A stretch of 64,000 bases of DNA from Cavia porcellus (GCF_034190915.1 NW_026947488.1:5528501-5592500); one strand, 5' to 3'. Shown: positions 1-11,225, counted from the first letter of the stretch. Numbers and translations: made by a program. The notes: generated by a model not told the origin, from the sequence alone.

Positions 1-1260
1 ATTTTGCACGAGGTGCGTGGACAGGAATGGACTCAGGCCTCTTCCAGATGCTACCTCGCCACCATATCCTTCTGTCATTTGCTGCAAATGACAGAACCCA
101 AATCATACTGGCTTAAGTTTAAAAGCAAACCCAAGTGGAACCCAGAAGGTAAAGTGTCAACAAGGCTCTTCCCTCTTCCAGGAGTCACATTCTTAGGGCA
201 ACTGTCCCCAGGAGGTGACAAGATGGTGTCCAGAAGCTCTGTGCTGCTGGCTTTCAGTACGGCAGCTGTGCTGGGAGGAACATCTCTCTGCCAGAAGTTT
301 CACCAGACCTAGCACTGACTGTCCTCAACATGTCTTGGGTCACATTCTTGTCACTAAACCTCAAACTATAGAATGTAGTGATCACCAGACTGCAGAGGCC
401 TGGATCACATGACCACTTCAGGGTCAGGGAAAGTAAGGGTCAGATTCGCCCTCCAAAAATAGGCTGCACGCTTGCTAAAATCAGTGGTGTTCAAATACAA
501 CAGATTTCTGCCTCTGGGCAGCTTCTGGTCCATTCCATACCTTCTATGCATGGCCATGTGCCTTCAGACTCACTCCCCTGGCTACTAGAATTTGGTCACA
601 ACCAGTTCTGCTCCTTTCAAGGATCCCTGCGGCCAGTGTTTTGTGGTAATTCTAAATTTCTGCAGTGTTTTAATCCCCGCCATTTTGCTCCCCTTCACCT
701 ACCTCCCGGCTTGCAGCACTGAGCCGCCTGATGCCCTGCACGTCCAGTGCAAGCTGTCGGTTTTCCACCTAAGTGTACACCACCTGCTCTACTCCTGATC
801 TGCGGCAACGACTCCCTGATGGAGCCTCTGGCTTCATCTGCTGTCGCCGTGCTCCTTACTCCACCCCCTGCTGACGCACCATCCGTGACCAGAGTGGGAA
901 AGACCCCAGGCGATGATTACCAACTGTCCCTGTTCACTTCCCACCGCTCTTATCAAGAAAATGACAAGGGCCAGGCAGCTGGATTGTACACCTCCAAAAC
1001 TGGCTCCCCACAGACTATTCTCCAAATAGCACCTCTCGAAAGAGGCACTTTGTTTGTGTGCCTCTGTGAATGACTGTCTCTTTTATCTTTACTCTGTCTG
1101 GTAGGAGAAATTAATTTGGATTTTGCCCCCAGATGCTGGAGGTCCCATTGCCTCCCCCGAAACACCTACCTCAAATCCTGCTGCATACATTATGCTTGCT
1201 GATTTTGCCCCTTTTCACATTTTCTATCCTCTCCTCTGCATACCTACCTCCCTACACCAC
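1..1260. other. unique non-coding stretch, no gene seen
   Basis: No recognisable repeat, RNA gene or coding exon. The open frames here are about 115 codons or shorter, overlap each other on both strands and show no protein-family signature. Base composition is ordinary mammalian intergenic DNA with few CpGs. Confidence 0.6.
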
Positions 1261-1406
1261 CTTCTAGAAAGTTCTCCTTCACCTTCTAGAAAGTTCTCCT
1301 TCACCTTCTAGAAAGTTCTCCTTCACCTTCTAGAAAGTTCTCATTCACCTTCTAGAAAGTTCTCCTTCACCTTCTAGAAAGTTCTCATTAACCTTCCAGA
1401 ATGTGG
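1261..1406. repeat. 22-bp tandem array, six full copies plus a decayed seventh, each with a heat-shock-element core
   Basis: The 13-bp core TTCTAGAAAGTTC starts at 1262, 1284, 1306, 1328, 1350 and 1372, exactly 22 bp apart and identical in all six copies. The 9-bp linker varies slightly in copies 4 and 6. A seventh, decayed copy starts at 1394 and keeps TTC-n2-GAA but loses the last TTC. The core reads TTC-n2-GAA-n2-TTC, the canonical three-unit binding site of heat-shock transcription factor HSF1. The array is certain. Its use as a regulatory cluster is inference. It may equally be a neutral minisatellite whose unit happens to contain the motif. Confidence 0.95.
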
Positions 1407-2785
1407 CTATGGAGTCCCTGGTGAGATCTTCCCCAACTCAGGGATATGATATCGGTCACCTTGGTTTCTTGGCACACAAACACCATGGTCCTGAGTGGCT
1501 CACAGGACTCACCACCCTTGTCTTGTGTTGATCTGCCTTCACGATTGTCTCTGCCACTGGATAAAGAATGCATGGAAGGCAGGCATTGGCCAGCTTGTCC
1601 CTGAGTGCCCCTGGGAGAGTGGGGAGAAGGAGGTGCTACCTGTGACTGGACCAAGGTCTAAGTTAAGGAGACTTGGGCTAAGGAGAAGTTTGTATAAATC
1701 CAGGGCAGAGCTTTGTGTCTCAGATTGGCGTGTCTTTCTCCTTTGAAAAGCCAACTCATCCTTAGCTGGCAGCCTAAGCCAATCTGTGCCTCCAGGGTGG
1801 GTTGTCTGTGATAAACACGTCTTTAGCTCCTTTTTTTGTTGTTTGTTACCTTTCAAAGTTCAATTCTAAACCCAGTTAAGTGTTTCCTTTTGCTGTATCT
1901 TCCTTTAACTTAACCAAGCTACATAGGATCAACAACCTGCCTCGTGCGCTTGATGGAAATAAAGGCCAATTTCACTGGATCCACATCAGATTATGTCTGA
2001 AATATGCCTGGAGTAGGGTCTGGATGTAGCTTATTCTATACTCTGAGTGCTCCGTGCCTTCTGGGGAACAGAGGTTCAGGAGATGGTACTGCATACACAT
2101 GCTGAATGTCTCCCAAAGGAGAAAATTCTAAGAGGAGGTGATGTTCAATCCAGGCCTTCAGAATGCTGGACCACGAAGTATCTGCGAACCATTCTTACAG
2201 AAGTTCCAGTGTAAGGACAGTGGAGTAGAACAGGAGCGGGAGCCCCACGAGTTCTTTACAGAAGTGTCTCCCACTATGACAGTTAGCAGGACTGTGATTT
2301 TTAGTATTTTTTGGTGTCCCTGGGACAATATCCCGCAGTATCAGGACCTGACTCAGTCAATGACGGGACCAGTCGATCTATCTATACAGAAGCACTGAAC
2401 AGCAACCACGAGCCTTCCCTTGTGGTAAATGCTAGCATTATATAATGTGCTCTACTTTCAAAGAACGTGCAGTCTAACTGGGGACCCAAAACCAACAGAC
2501 AGGAAATGATTAGTGAGCAATGGACCTTGAAAAAACATGCCAAAGTGGCGACACAGGCAGCAGGGGTCAGATAAAAGAGAGAGGGTGAAACCTGCTTCAC
2601 GGAACCAGAAGCACAAGGCCTGTTCCTTGAAGGATGGAGGGCTCGAGGGTGCCCCGGAAGAGGACAGCAAGGGCAAAGCTGGAGGAACTGGACCCAGAAT
2701 AAGGCCGATGTGTGAGCCGCGGTGCTGAAGATGAAATCTCACTTTGAGTGAGATTTGGTGCTCCTGAAAATCACAGCCGTAAGTT
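1407..2785. other. unique non-coding stretch
   Basis: No gene or clear repeat recognised. It contains a perfect 10-bp inverted repeat with a 3-nt spacer at 2734-2756, an arrangement that can arise by chance in a window of this size. Confidence 0.5.
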
Positions 2786-2870
2786 TGATGTTTACTCAAT
2801 TCACAAACATCTCTCAAGACCCTGCTGTGTGTCAGGTCCTGAAAATTGTGCTGGGGACTCAGAAATGAAC
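2786..2870 (+). repeat. MIR/L2-like fragment
   Basis: The order of short blocks resembles the old mammalian repeat segment that reads roughly 'acctactatgtgccaggc ... ctgggga', here strongly diverged (CTGCTGTGTGTCAGGTCCTG and CTGGGGACTCAG). Family assignment is tentative. Confidence 0.35.
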
Positions 2871-2962
2871 CAGACACAGGGAAGACAGACACATCGATAT
2901 TTTATGGTAAGTCTAATTGTGGAGGTATATACCTTTGCCAGAAGCCAAGGAGGTGGCCAACC

Positions 2963-3335
2963 TGTGTGAATCAGATTTCCACCACTGTGCCAAAGTACCT
3001 GAAGTTATCAGTGTTAAAGGAGGAAACAATTTATTTCATCTTGCATTTTCAGAGATTTCAGTCTAAGGTCTACTGGCTCGGTTGTTTTGGGGCCTGTGCC
3101 AAGATAGAACATCATGGTGGGGGCTCACAGTAGAGCAAAGCTACTCCCTTCATGACATCCAGGAAGCAGAGAGAAGGGGAAGGAAGGGACCAAGGTCTCA
3201 AGATCCCCTTCAAGGCCAAGTCTCCAATGACTCCCTCCCACTCGGCCCCACCACCTCCCAACATGGTCACAGGCGAGTGACCTAGCTTTTAGCATATGGC
3301 CCTTGGGGGACATTTAAGTTCCAAATCAGAATACA
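2963..3335 (-). repeat. solo LTR-like element, MaLR (ERVL) type, antisense
   Basis: It shares the same order of blocks as the element at 53078-53490: TTAAAGGAGGAAA, a 'TTTCAGTC...CTGGCTC' block, and GGGGGACAT near the right end. It also carries the 'CATCCAGGAAGCAGAGAGA' block familiar from non-primate MaLR-type LTRs. Read on the minus strand, the AATAAA-like signal would lie near the 3' end, as in an LTR. No internal viral sequence is present. Edges are approximate. Confidence 0.5.
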
Positions 3336-3454
3336 ACTTGACCTTTAAGAGTCTAGGTGTGCTTCTTGTAGGTGATAACACTTGTACTGAGTCTCATAGA
3401 GCACCAGGGCTGAGCCACATATAGGAGGTGCAGAAACACGATCTAACATGCCAA

Positions 3455-3690
3455 ACAATGTTTACTGCAAAACTGCTTATCTATGCAAAAATGGAAACAA
3501 TTTGAACATCAAAAAACAAATTATGGTTCACCCATATGGAATCCCATGCCATGCCATTAATAAGAACAGAACAGCTCTATCCATCCTGAATTGGAAAGAT
3601 TTTTGAGATATAATGTTAAAAGAAAAAAAAATGCAAGACTGGAATTTCACATGAGAAAGAACACACATTTTCTTAGCTAATGACTAGATC
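3455..3690 (+). repeat. L1M 3'-end fragment
   Basis: It shows the familiar L1 3'-region order: 'ATGGAAACAATTTGAACATC', then 'AATTATGGTTCACCCATATGGAAT', a 'GGAAAGATTTTTGAGATATAATGTTAA' block and an A-rich tract. It is diverged, truncated and non-coding. Confidence 0.65.
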
Positions 3691-4577
3691 ATCTCTAGAA
3701 AGAGACCCAAGAGGCCAGGGATCATGGTGGTTCACGGCAAAGGAAATCGAGCAGGAAGTGCAGAGGAGTTGTGACTCAACCTTGGGGTGAAATGACTCCA
3801 AAAGGAGGTGCTGTGTGAAGCTTGAATCTTAAAAAAGGCTAAGACCCTGGGTTTGGAAAGGGGTGAGAGATGGATGTGCAGTCTTGGGGGTCCCGCTGGA
3901 GCCCAGAGCCACCCCTGCAGTGTATCCATCAGGACAGCCGCAGACCTGAGGCTGGTGGGGAAGGCCGGCTCCACTGCACATCCTGAATCCTCTGTCTTGT
4001 ATGTTTACAGTTCAGAGAAGCACAAGGAAGAGCCAGGCGAGGTGCAGAAGACAAGGGAGGTGGCAGCCACGTTTTGTAGCTGACACGCATGGCTGCAGAT
4101 TTGCTGACAGCCTTCCCTGGTGGGAAGCCGCTTGCAACACACCTGCAGCTCTCCCTCGGCTCCTCTTCTGCATTCCGCACCTTGGCCAGGTGTAACCAGA
4201 AAGCAAGCAACAACCAAGGCGAGATGCTAAGTGCCAGGAGGAAACAAAGGCACGCTGTGCTCAGAGCAGGAGCGCTACACGAGGGTGCTCAGAGCAAGTA
4301 ACATTTGAGCCCTGAAGGGAAAAAGCCCACAGCCAGGCACAGAGACCGGCAGAAGGCGTGGTGAGAGCAGGACTCCTGGACATGAGCCCAGAGTCTTGGA
4401 GGAACAAACAGAAAGGAGCCTGGCAGGCTGGAGGGGACCAAAGGTAGGAGCTGCAGGGTGAGGCAGGAACCGAAGGCTCACTGACCTTGTTGGGCTTGGA
4501 AGCCAAAGTGGGGAGTGTGGATTTCATTCTCAGAGCATCCTGGAGTCATATAAGGCGTCTTTCAAAACTGGTCAACT
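3691..4577. other. unique non-coding stretch
   Basis: GC-moderate sequence with several overlapping short open frames on both strands. None has domain content or conserved-looking splice context. Confidence 0.5.
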
Positions 4578-4650
4578 GGGGCCAGGGATTTAGCTTAGTG
4601 GCACAGTGCCCGCCTGGCACGCATGAGGCCCGAGTTCAATTCCCGGTACC
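4578..4650 (+). repeat. ID-type tRNA-derived SINE
   Basis: It begins GGGGCCAGGGATTTAGCTTA, with a pol III A-box-like TAGCTTAGTGG and a B-box-like GTTCAATTCC before GGTACC. It lacks the long A-rich tail seen in the copies at 5629 and 33100, and no clear target-site duplication is visible, so it is probably older. Confidence 0.85.
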
Positions 4651-4715
4651 CTTCCCCATACAAAGTTGGCTGAATGAAAGCCCATGCATGGTTTTTCTTT
4701 TCAAAAATGGGAACA

Positions 4716-4775
4716 ACACATAGATTTGTGCTCTCTTTCTGTCTGTTCCTATGTCTGTCTGTCTTTTTCTCTGAG
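4716..4775 (+). repeat. pyrimidine-rich (TCTG)n low-complexity tract
   Basis: Degenerate TCTG/TCTT units such as TGTCTGTCTGTC follow the SINE at 4578. Confidence 0.6.
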
Positions 4776-4790
4776 TGGTAGAGGGGATTT

Positions 4791-5628
4791 CACGTGTTGA
4801 TTTTGGCCTTGGCTTGACTCTCAGACAGACCTTTCTCGCCCTCCTCTGTGCTCAGAGGACTCAGCTCCCTGCTGGCCTCCTCAGACTCCTATCTTTCCAA
4901 GGAAACCAGACATCCTCCTGCTAAGGGGTCCTTTCCAGGGCCTCAGATAAAAGCGTTATGTGATGCTGAGTAAAATGTGAGATTTTACACTTCATCTCCC
5001 GGGGATTCCATTAGCAAGGTTACCTTTATCCGACACAGTGTCCTACCCTGCCCTGCCTGGAACTGAAGGAAAGGGAAGGGAAGAGCTGGTGTTGGGGAGC
5101 CACAGCGGGGCCACTTTGGGACGGGGGAGCCCTGCAGAGAGGGAGCCTGTCAGACAGCCATCTCCCCAAGGCATCCCTGGGAAGACCCAAGTACTTCAGC
5201 CCCTGATCCAAGCCTTGTAACCTCAGCATTTCTATCTAATTAATTTAAAAATAATGAATCTGTTGGGCAGAAGCCTAAAGAGCATGTAGCCCAAAGAAGG
5301 GAAGCTGTGTAGCTCTGGAGGAGGTCAGCCCTGCAGCCAGACATTTGACCCTGCAAGAAGCCCAGTATGCACCTTCCCCGTGTCCCCTGAAAAGGCCAAA
5401 TTCTGCTATGCTGGGTCTCGGGGAGGTGGTGTCACATCTCACTTGGGAGTTGTCACTTACGCGTGGATCTAGTTTGGAATTATGGGTTTCAGGGAGTGGG
5501 AACCACATACGTGCTGTCAAAAGGACTGAGGCCCCCCAGGGTAGGTTATAGCCTCACCTGATACCCAGCAGGTGGACAATGGCCATGTGTGGGTGCTGAC
5601 TGCGCTGCTTTTTCTCCCATGGTTTTGA
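4791..5628. other. unique non-coding stretch
   Basis: No recognisable gene or repeat. The frames of 60-81 codons on both strands around 5026-5551 are mutually overlapping and unconvincing. Confidence 0.5.
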
Positions 5629-5746
5629 TTTTTTTTTTTTTTTTTTTTTTTTTTTGTCTTTTTCCTTTTTATCGGTACCGGGGATCGAACTCACGACTGC
5701 CCCTTGCAAGGCAGGTGCTTATGCCGCTGAGCTAAATTCCCAGCCC
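5629..5746 (-). repeat. young ID-type SINE with A-rich extended tail
   Basis: Read on the minus strand it has a 5' end GGGCTGGGAATTTAGCTCAG, an A box (TAGCTCAGCGG) and a B box (GTTCGATCCC). After GGTACC comes the tail GATAAAAAGGAAAAAGAC and a run of 27 A. The same tail follows the SINE at 33100, defining a shared subfamily. The pure A run and intact pol III boxes suggest relatively recent insertion, next to the older composite at 5752. Confidence 0.92.
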
Positions 5747-5751
5747 ACAGT

Positions 5752-5948
5752 TTTTAGGGGTAGAGAGCTAGTAGGGATTAAACCAGGCGTTTGCATTGAG
5801 CTATTCTCAACCTTTTTTAAAAAAATGTTTTACATTAAGATAGACTCTTGCCAAGTTGTTAACCTGTCTGGATAGGGCTTGAACTTGTCCTCTTCCTGCC
5901 TCGGCCTTCAGAGGTCTAGAATTATAGGTGAGAGCCACCATGGCCAGC
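5752..5948 (-). repeat. B1-dID-like composite SINE
   Basis: On the minus strand a 7SL-derived B1 half comes first (right end, antisense of 'ggccatggtggctctcacc', about 5948 down to 5820). A short A-rich linker follows, then an ID-derived half (about 5812 down to 5755). This monomer order is the B1+ID composite reported from several non-murid rodent families. It is heavily diverged. Confidence 0.7.
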
Positions 5949-6394
5949 GTTTTCTCCTGTCATTTTAAGACATGAAGTTTTACCTTCAGGAAACTTTTGT
6001 GGGTCAGGAAGAAAAGACAGATTCTTTGGTAAGTTGCATTGGCAAGGTCTCCCATTTGGGGGATGCAAGAGTCATCTAGAAAAGGTCTCGTGTCTGAGTT
6101 TAAGTAGCCCACACAGGGTCACCTGCCCATACCCCAGACCATGCTAGGGCGCTTACCAGGACGAGTGAGCTGCTGCCTGCCCCGGCTCAGTGCGTCTGCT
6201 AATGGGAGACTACCGTCAGGTCAGATCCCCCGATACACTGGCCAGGAAAGTGGGGAGTATCACCCCAGGGAGAATCGGGGTGTTGCAACCAGACGTCCTG
6301 GAATGAAAACAGAACAGCAAGCCCCATGAACCACAAACAGATATTCTTATCTCCCGCCTGGAACCACACGGGCCAGGGAGACCATGTGCACTTA
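5949..6394. other. unique non-coding stretch
   Basis: No feature recognised. Confidence 0.5.
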
Positions 6395-6480
6395 ATTCAT
6401 TTCTGTGCTCTCCTCACCCAGAATGGAAGCTTTGTAAATATTTGTTGAGTGAATGAAAGAATAAATGAATAGGAAATGAA
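6395..6480 (+). repeat. L2/MIR3-type 3' end
   Basis: AGAATGGAAGCTTTGTAAAT is followed by ATTTGTTGAGTGAATGAAAG and AATAAATGAAT. This is the classic 3' end of L2-class repeats, ending in GAATGAAT-type short repeats. Confidence 0.75.
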
Positions 6481-7339
6481 CGAATGAGCTTCCTGAAGGA
6501 TAAAGCAGTGACTCCACCATACATTAGGGGACAGGCAAGAGCTCCGTGCTCGGGTATGATTGGCCTGCAGGACATGCTCGGGTACCCAGGGGGCTGGACA
6601 GTACATAGGGCCATAGCAGGCAGCTGGCGTGGCTGCCACAGGTCTAACAGGAAACAGGAGCTGATATCCTGAGGACAGGGCTGCTGGCCCGGGTGCGGCT
6701 CAGGGTGAAATGTGGGGCTGCTCCCCTCGGATGTGTCCACCTTGGCCAACAGCCCCACTTATGACAGGTGAGGAGTGACAGGAGAGAGACCCAGGTGTCA
6801 CACCGCCCATGTAGAGCACTGACAGGTGCTTCTGTGGAATTGGGGCTGGATGGCTAAAGGCCAGTGTGACCTGCAGGACAGATGACAGGGCAGTGTCCCT
6901 TCCTTAGAGGCCAGGATGGCTAGTGTCTCTCTGTCCTGCTTAGCCCAGCGCTCTGAGTCCCTGCTGGCAGAGCTGGTGTAGGTTAATGGCAAAGGATCCA
7001 CACAGAAAGCCCCAGCAGGCTGGCTTCATTGGAGGGGAGGTGGCAGGAAGGGCCCCCATGTCCAAGACCAAACAGCTCCTCTGGGAGGCTCTCAGTGCAA
7101 CCCCTGTAGCCAAGCATTGTCCAGGTGAAGAAGCAGCCTTTTTGTAGTTCTGTGGTCCTTTTAGACAACAGAGGGGAAAACAGGTTGGTGGCCTCAGAAG
7201 GGCTTCCCGGGAAGAGCATCGCCAGGCTCTTGTCTCATTCCAAAAAAGCACCCTGTGTTAGGAACTCTGTCCTTGTATCCCGATTCCTAAACATGGAGTA
7301 ATTTTTCAGCATGACAGGAGAGAGCGGCACTTAGAAGCA
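6481..7339. other. unique non-coding stretch
   Basis: No repeat or gene recognised. Minus-strand frames at 6414-6758 and 6940-7251 (103-114 codons) overlap other frames and have no family signature. Confidence 0.5.
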
Positions 7340-7460
7340 ATCATTCCATTGGTTCTCTTGTGCTCTCCCATTCTACAGACAAAGAAACAGTTTCACAGCT
7401 CCCATGATGTCTCTGTGATCACAGAGAAGCAGAATTAAGATGAGATTCAGGTGTGGCTGG
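7340..7460 (+). repeat. MIR fragment
   Basis: The central MIR block 'CCCATTCTACAGACAAAGAAACAG' is followed by 'GTGATCACAGAGAAGCAGAATTAAGATGAGATTCAGG'. It matches the order of the MIR core and tRNA-distal part with much divergence. Confidence 0.6.
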
Positions 7461-9435
7461 CTTCAGGTGCCACATCCTTGCCCCTAAATTCTGCTGTTGA
7501 TTTGGGAGAACTCACAGCATCAGCCATAACGATCTTAGGTCAGGAGGCCCAGGAACAGAAGCTCTGGCCAAGCAATGAGACCCTACTATGTGTCTGGCAG
7601 AGAGCTGGCTGCCCGGGACACCGACAAGTTAAAGTCATGGAACTACCTGGGATAGGGGCAGTACGTACATCACAGACAGGACCAGAGGGGCAGGGAGGCT
7701 GGATGCGGTGAGGCCATTCATGGGAAGGCCTGGAGTCCACCTGCAGCCTGCAGGGCAGTATCCCTACTTCCGAGACGCTGAGCTTCTGAAGGCAGCCGCT
7801 CTTTCGGGCTAAGAGCAATAACGGTGGCCTTCCAAGCTGCAGCCCCGAGAAGCTTCTGGGGCGGCCTCTCGTCTCGCAGTCGATCGGGCTGGCAGGCTCC
7901 CACCTGCTGGGTGGTCTCACGTCCGTGCGGTTGCCTGTGCTTGCCACTGCTTGGGCTGCAAAGCTCTTGTCTGGAAATTTCTATAGAGCATCTCGCTGTG
8001 ACACAGGCGCAGAGATTTACCGAGGAAATCACTTCCCCCTCCCTCCCTTCCTCCTTCCCTCCTTCTCGGTATTTTTTGGTCTCTCCACAATGGCCCTCCA
8101 GTTGGCTTTATGTTCTTTCCTCTGATGGAAAAAGACTGAGAAAGCGGTTGGCTCTCTCCGCTGGTTTTTATTTTTAAACGTGGATCAGGCCACCCATCAA
8201 AGCAGAGAATAAGAAGAACAAGTAAGGAAGGAGGGAGAAGAAAAGGGAGACAGTCCTCTCCCCACTCAGTCCTCTGATTTGTGGTCACATCCGTCCCTGA
8301 CACACAGGACACGGGCGGTCCCGGAGGACCGAAGGAGGGGGACCTCCGACAGTGAGGGAGGCGGGGAGTGGCCCAGAGCTGCCCACCCTCAGCGCCAGTG
8401 GCTCCCGGACTGGTCTGGGTGTTCAGCAGAACCCTGGACCACTGCCCCAGGCACGGGGTCACCCCTGAGGCCTCCCCTGGTCCCTCAGAAGGACAGGTGG
8501 GAGGCAGAGAGGCCCCTGTGGCTGCCCCTGTGTCCCCGCTGGGTGAGAGGGTGTTGGTGAGAGTCAGCAACTTGGGGAGAGGCAGGCACCTGAGCATTTC
8601 CCGCCTCTCGGGCCCTGCAGGGGAGCTCAAGGGCTACAGAAGGGCCGGGGTACGGGCTTGCAAGAAGGCACTCACATCCGGCCACCCAAACTGTGGTGGG
8701 GATGGCCTGACCTTTACTTTCCTTCCACTTTCATTTTTCATTTTTTCCCCTGGCTCTGAGCTCTGGAAAAAAGTAGAAAAACATAAGCAGCGACCATGCT
8801 GTGGATGTCTCGGTCAGGGGAAGAAAGGTCCCGGGGTAGCGAGAGGAAACACTCACTGACATATGGGCTCCTAAATCACACCCACGTGGGAAGCCTTTGT
8901 GGTGTGGGTCTGTAGGGTATTTTTCCCTTCTTACAGAATTTAAGCTCTCGACACTCTAACAAGGTCCCAGTAATGGGCCTTTTCTTAAGCATGTTTGTTA
9001 AACAGGACCAGAGCTGCCTTCTCAGCCCCTTCATGAACAGCAGAGTGAGGCTTGTAGCTCCCAAGACCTGTCTTGAGAAAGGCAAGCAGAGCCTCTTCCA
9101 TAGCATTTATGAACCCAGAGATCTAAAGGTGAAAAGTGGGAGTAGAAAATTATCTTCCCGGAAAAGGGTCACGACACCCCCGGCATCTGGAATCCCTGTC
9201 AGGCAAGAAAAGAGCAACTTCTTGTGCTCAGATTGGCAAATAGTTGACTTCTGTCTGACACGCGTCTCTGTCTCCCATCTGGCAGCCAGATTCTTCTGGC
9301 CCGCCCCCACTCTCTAACCCCACATAGCTTGTGGCCATGAGGCTATAAAGTAACTGCAGGATAAATTATTGATCAGACAACAAACATTCTCACACATTCA
9401 GTGTATGTATGCCACGGGGTTAAGACCTAGAAAGT
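7461..9435. other. GC-rich unique stretch without a supported gene
   Basis: It contains the longest open frames of the window (minus 7917-8630, plus 8368-8859). They overlap on opposite strands, are rich in Pro, Gly, Ser and Arg as expected from GC-rich chance frames, and show no domain. A pyrimidine tract lies at about 8035-8066. A small CpG-richer spot with the inverted repeat GGTCC-CGGA-GGACC lies near 8318-8332. Confidence 0.5.
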
Positions 9436-9534
9436 GGGCTGGGGATTTAGCTCAGTGGCATAAGCACCTGCCTGCAAGCATGAGGTCATGAGTTCGACCC
9501 CAGGTACCAAAACACAAAAGAGGCCTAGAAAATG
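9426..9534 (+). repeat. ID-type SINE with target-site duplication
   Basis: The SINE body at 9436-9508 starts GGGCTGGGGATTTAGCTCAG. It has an intact A box (TAGCTCAGTGG), an intact B box (GTTCGACCCC), the GGTACC end and a short A-rich tail. It is flanked by CCTAGAAAGTG (9426-9436) and CCTAGAAAATG (9524-9534), a target-site duplication matching at 10 of 11 positions. This supports retrotransposition. Confidence 0.93.
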
Positions 9535-10839
9535 CATGGGGTTTGGGAGGGGAATGCAGCCTCTGGCTAAGACGGCTAGCAAATACATAGCTCTCCGGAC
9601 CCACTCCTGTTCCTAGCAGACATGACTAATCCATCACCACACACGGGCTTCAGAATTCTGTTTGACACAGAGATATGAGTTTGTCTTATTTGGAAAGGTC
9701 TTTTAGTTCTTAGCCCTGGGAAATACAGTCACCACTTGACCCACCAGATGTGTCACAGCCACCCTGGTGACCTGTAACAGACAACACGGACTGATCACTC
9801 ACAAGGTGCCCTATTCTGAGTACAGGTAGGGGATTAGGGACTTCTGGGGAGACTCTGCCCCTCACAACACAAAGAGCCTTAGAGCAAAGCCACAGGGCCG
9901 ATGTCAAATGAGGCCGTGGCAGGGAGCCCAGGCTCTGCAGTATTGTTGCTCAGGCTGCAGAGACAATCTGAGAGGCTTCCCCGAGGTGGGGGAATGCAGC
10001 TCATGCTGTCTCACCTCTGCTAGGAGATCTGTCCTTGAGCAAACGGCAAGCCTGAGGCCCCACTCTTCACTAGGGTCCTTAAGGCCTTCCTGCTGTCCTG
10101 CCACAGTGGCCCTGAGCATATTCCCGACCTAGCCAAGTCCTTTACCATCCCAGCGGCTTCCCACGCTGCAGCACCCCTCCTCACCTGATGGCTGGCTTCT
10201 CTTCGTCCTTCTGGTTTCAGACTGGATGGCTCCTCCTTGGAGAGTCTGCAGCCTCCTGTGGTAGGCGTCCCCCTAAGTCTATTCTCTACCTCGCCCGTTT
10301 CCTTCATGTCCATGCTCCTTACTAGGGTGCTAGCTGGCCTGTCCACCATGGCAGCTCCGGGCAGTGAGGTTCTGGTGGCTTCCTGGAAGGTGCTGGTGAC
10401 CAGATGAAGATGCCCCAGAGGCCTTCATAAAGTGTCTCCAGAGGATAACAAACTGCATTCAGCAGGTCACAGAAACCTGGTCATTAAAATGCTTTACCTC
10501 TTCACCTGTGGAAAACCACAGAGGGCCCTGCATCCCAATCTCAGCCTTTGCTAAAGTTGGCTTTGCAACCCCCACCTGTATCCTGGGGACTCGGCTCCCA
10601 CAGTTGAGCAGGGAAGGCAGGCTGCTCTCTGGACTGGTGGGAAACAATCAACCACGGTCTTAAAAAGTGCACGGCACGGACCTGTGCTGGACGGCAGAGA
10701 TCTGAAGTCAGGTGTGGCTACGTTCTCCCAAAAGCCCAAGGCAAGGATTCTCCTGCCTCTTCCATTGGTGATGGCGCCCAGTGTCCTTGGTCGCTGGCTG
10801 CAGCACCACACATCAGGTGATCCTCTTTCTATGTGTCTC
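9535..10839. other. unique non-coding stretch
   Basis: No repeat or gene recognised. All frames are at most 109 codons and overlap one another. Confidence 0.5.
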
Positions 10840-11010
10840 AAATCTCTATCTCTTCTCATAAGGACTCTAGTTATTGGATTTAGGGACCCTATAGACCAGG
10901 ATGACCGGAAGATCCTTAATTGATCACATCTGCAAAGGACACATTTCCAAATAGGGTCATTTTCTGAAGTTCAGGCTGGACATGAAGCCCTCCTGGTTGG
11001 TACGAGGTTC
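10840..11010 (-). repeat. MLT1-type MaLR LTR fragment
   Basis: The plus strand shows the antisense MLT1 order: 'TCATAAGGACTCTAGTTATTGGATTTAGGGACCC', then 'GATCACATCTGCAAAGGACACATTTCCAAATAGGGTCA'. These are diagnostic MLT1 blocks. No viral coding sequence is present. Confidence 0.8.
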
Positions 11011-11114
11011 ACCATGATCTTATTGTCACCAGGGGTGCTGCAGAGGGGCCAAACATTGCTTTCTTTTGGGGGCGGGGAGCCAGATAGAGGCAAAATGGAC
11101 TTGGATTTTCTCCT

Positions 11115-11225
11115 CCTCCTCGGCCTCTCTCCCTCTTTCTCTCTCTCTCTCCACATATATATTCCCTTTATTTTTTCTTACTTTATTTTGCTGTGTATAT
11201 ATAACAAATTTATTTTAAAATTTGT
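11115..11225 (+). repeat. CT-rich then AT-rich low-complexity DNA
   Basis: A run of CTCCTCCTCCTCGG and CTCTCTCTCTCTCC is followed by ATATATAT and T/A-rich sequence up to about 11225. Confidence 0.7.

Noticed and set aside
1261..1406. CRISPR-like reading of the 22-bp array
   Set aside because: Direct tandem repeats without unique spacers, in mammalian DNA; a minisatellite, not a CRISPR array.
2734..2756. Perfect 10-bp inverted repeat with a 3-nt spacer (AAATCTCACT / AGTGAGATTT)
   Set aside because: About half a match of this quality is expected by chance in 64 kb; nothing else marks the site.
7917..8630. Longest open frame, 237 codons on the minus strand
   Set aside because: Low-complexity Pro/Ser/Gly/Arg-rich content typical of GC-rich chance frames, no recognisable domain, overlapped by plus-strand frames of similar length, and no clear splice or promoter context.
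9436..9508. Functional tRNA gene
   Set aside because: Although the A and B boxes are intact, the body is the ID SINE with an A-rich tail and target-site duplication rather than a foldable tRNA.
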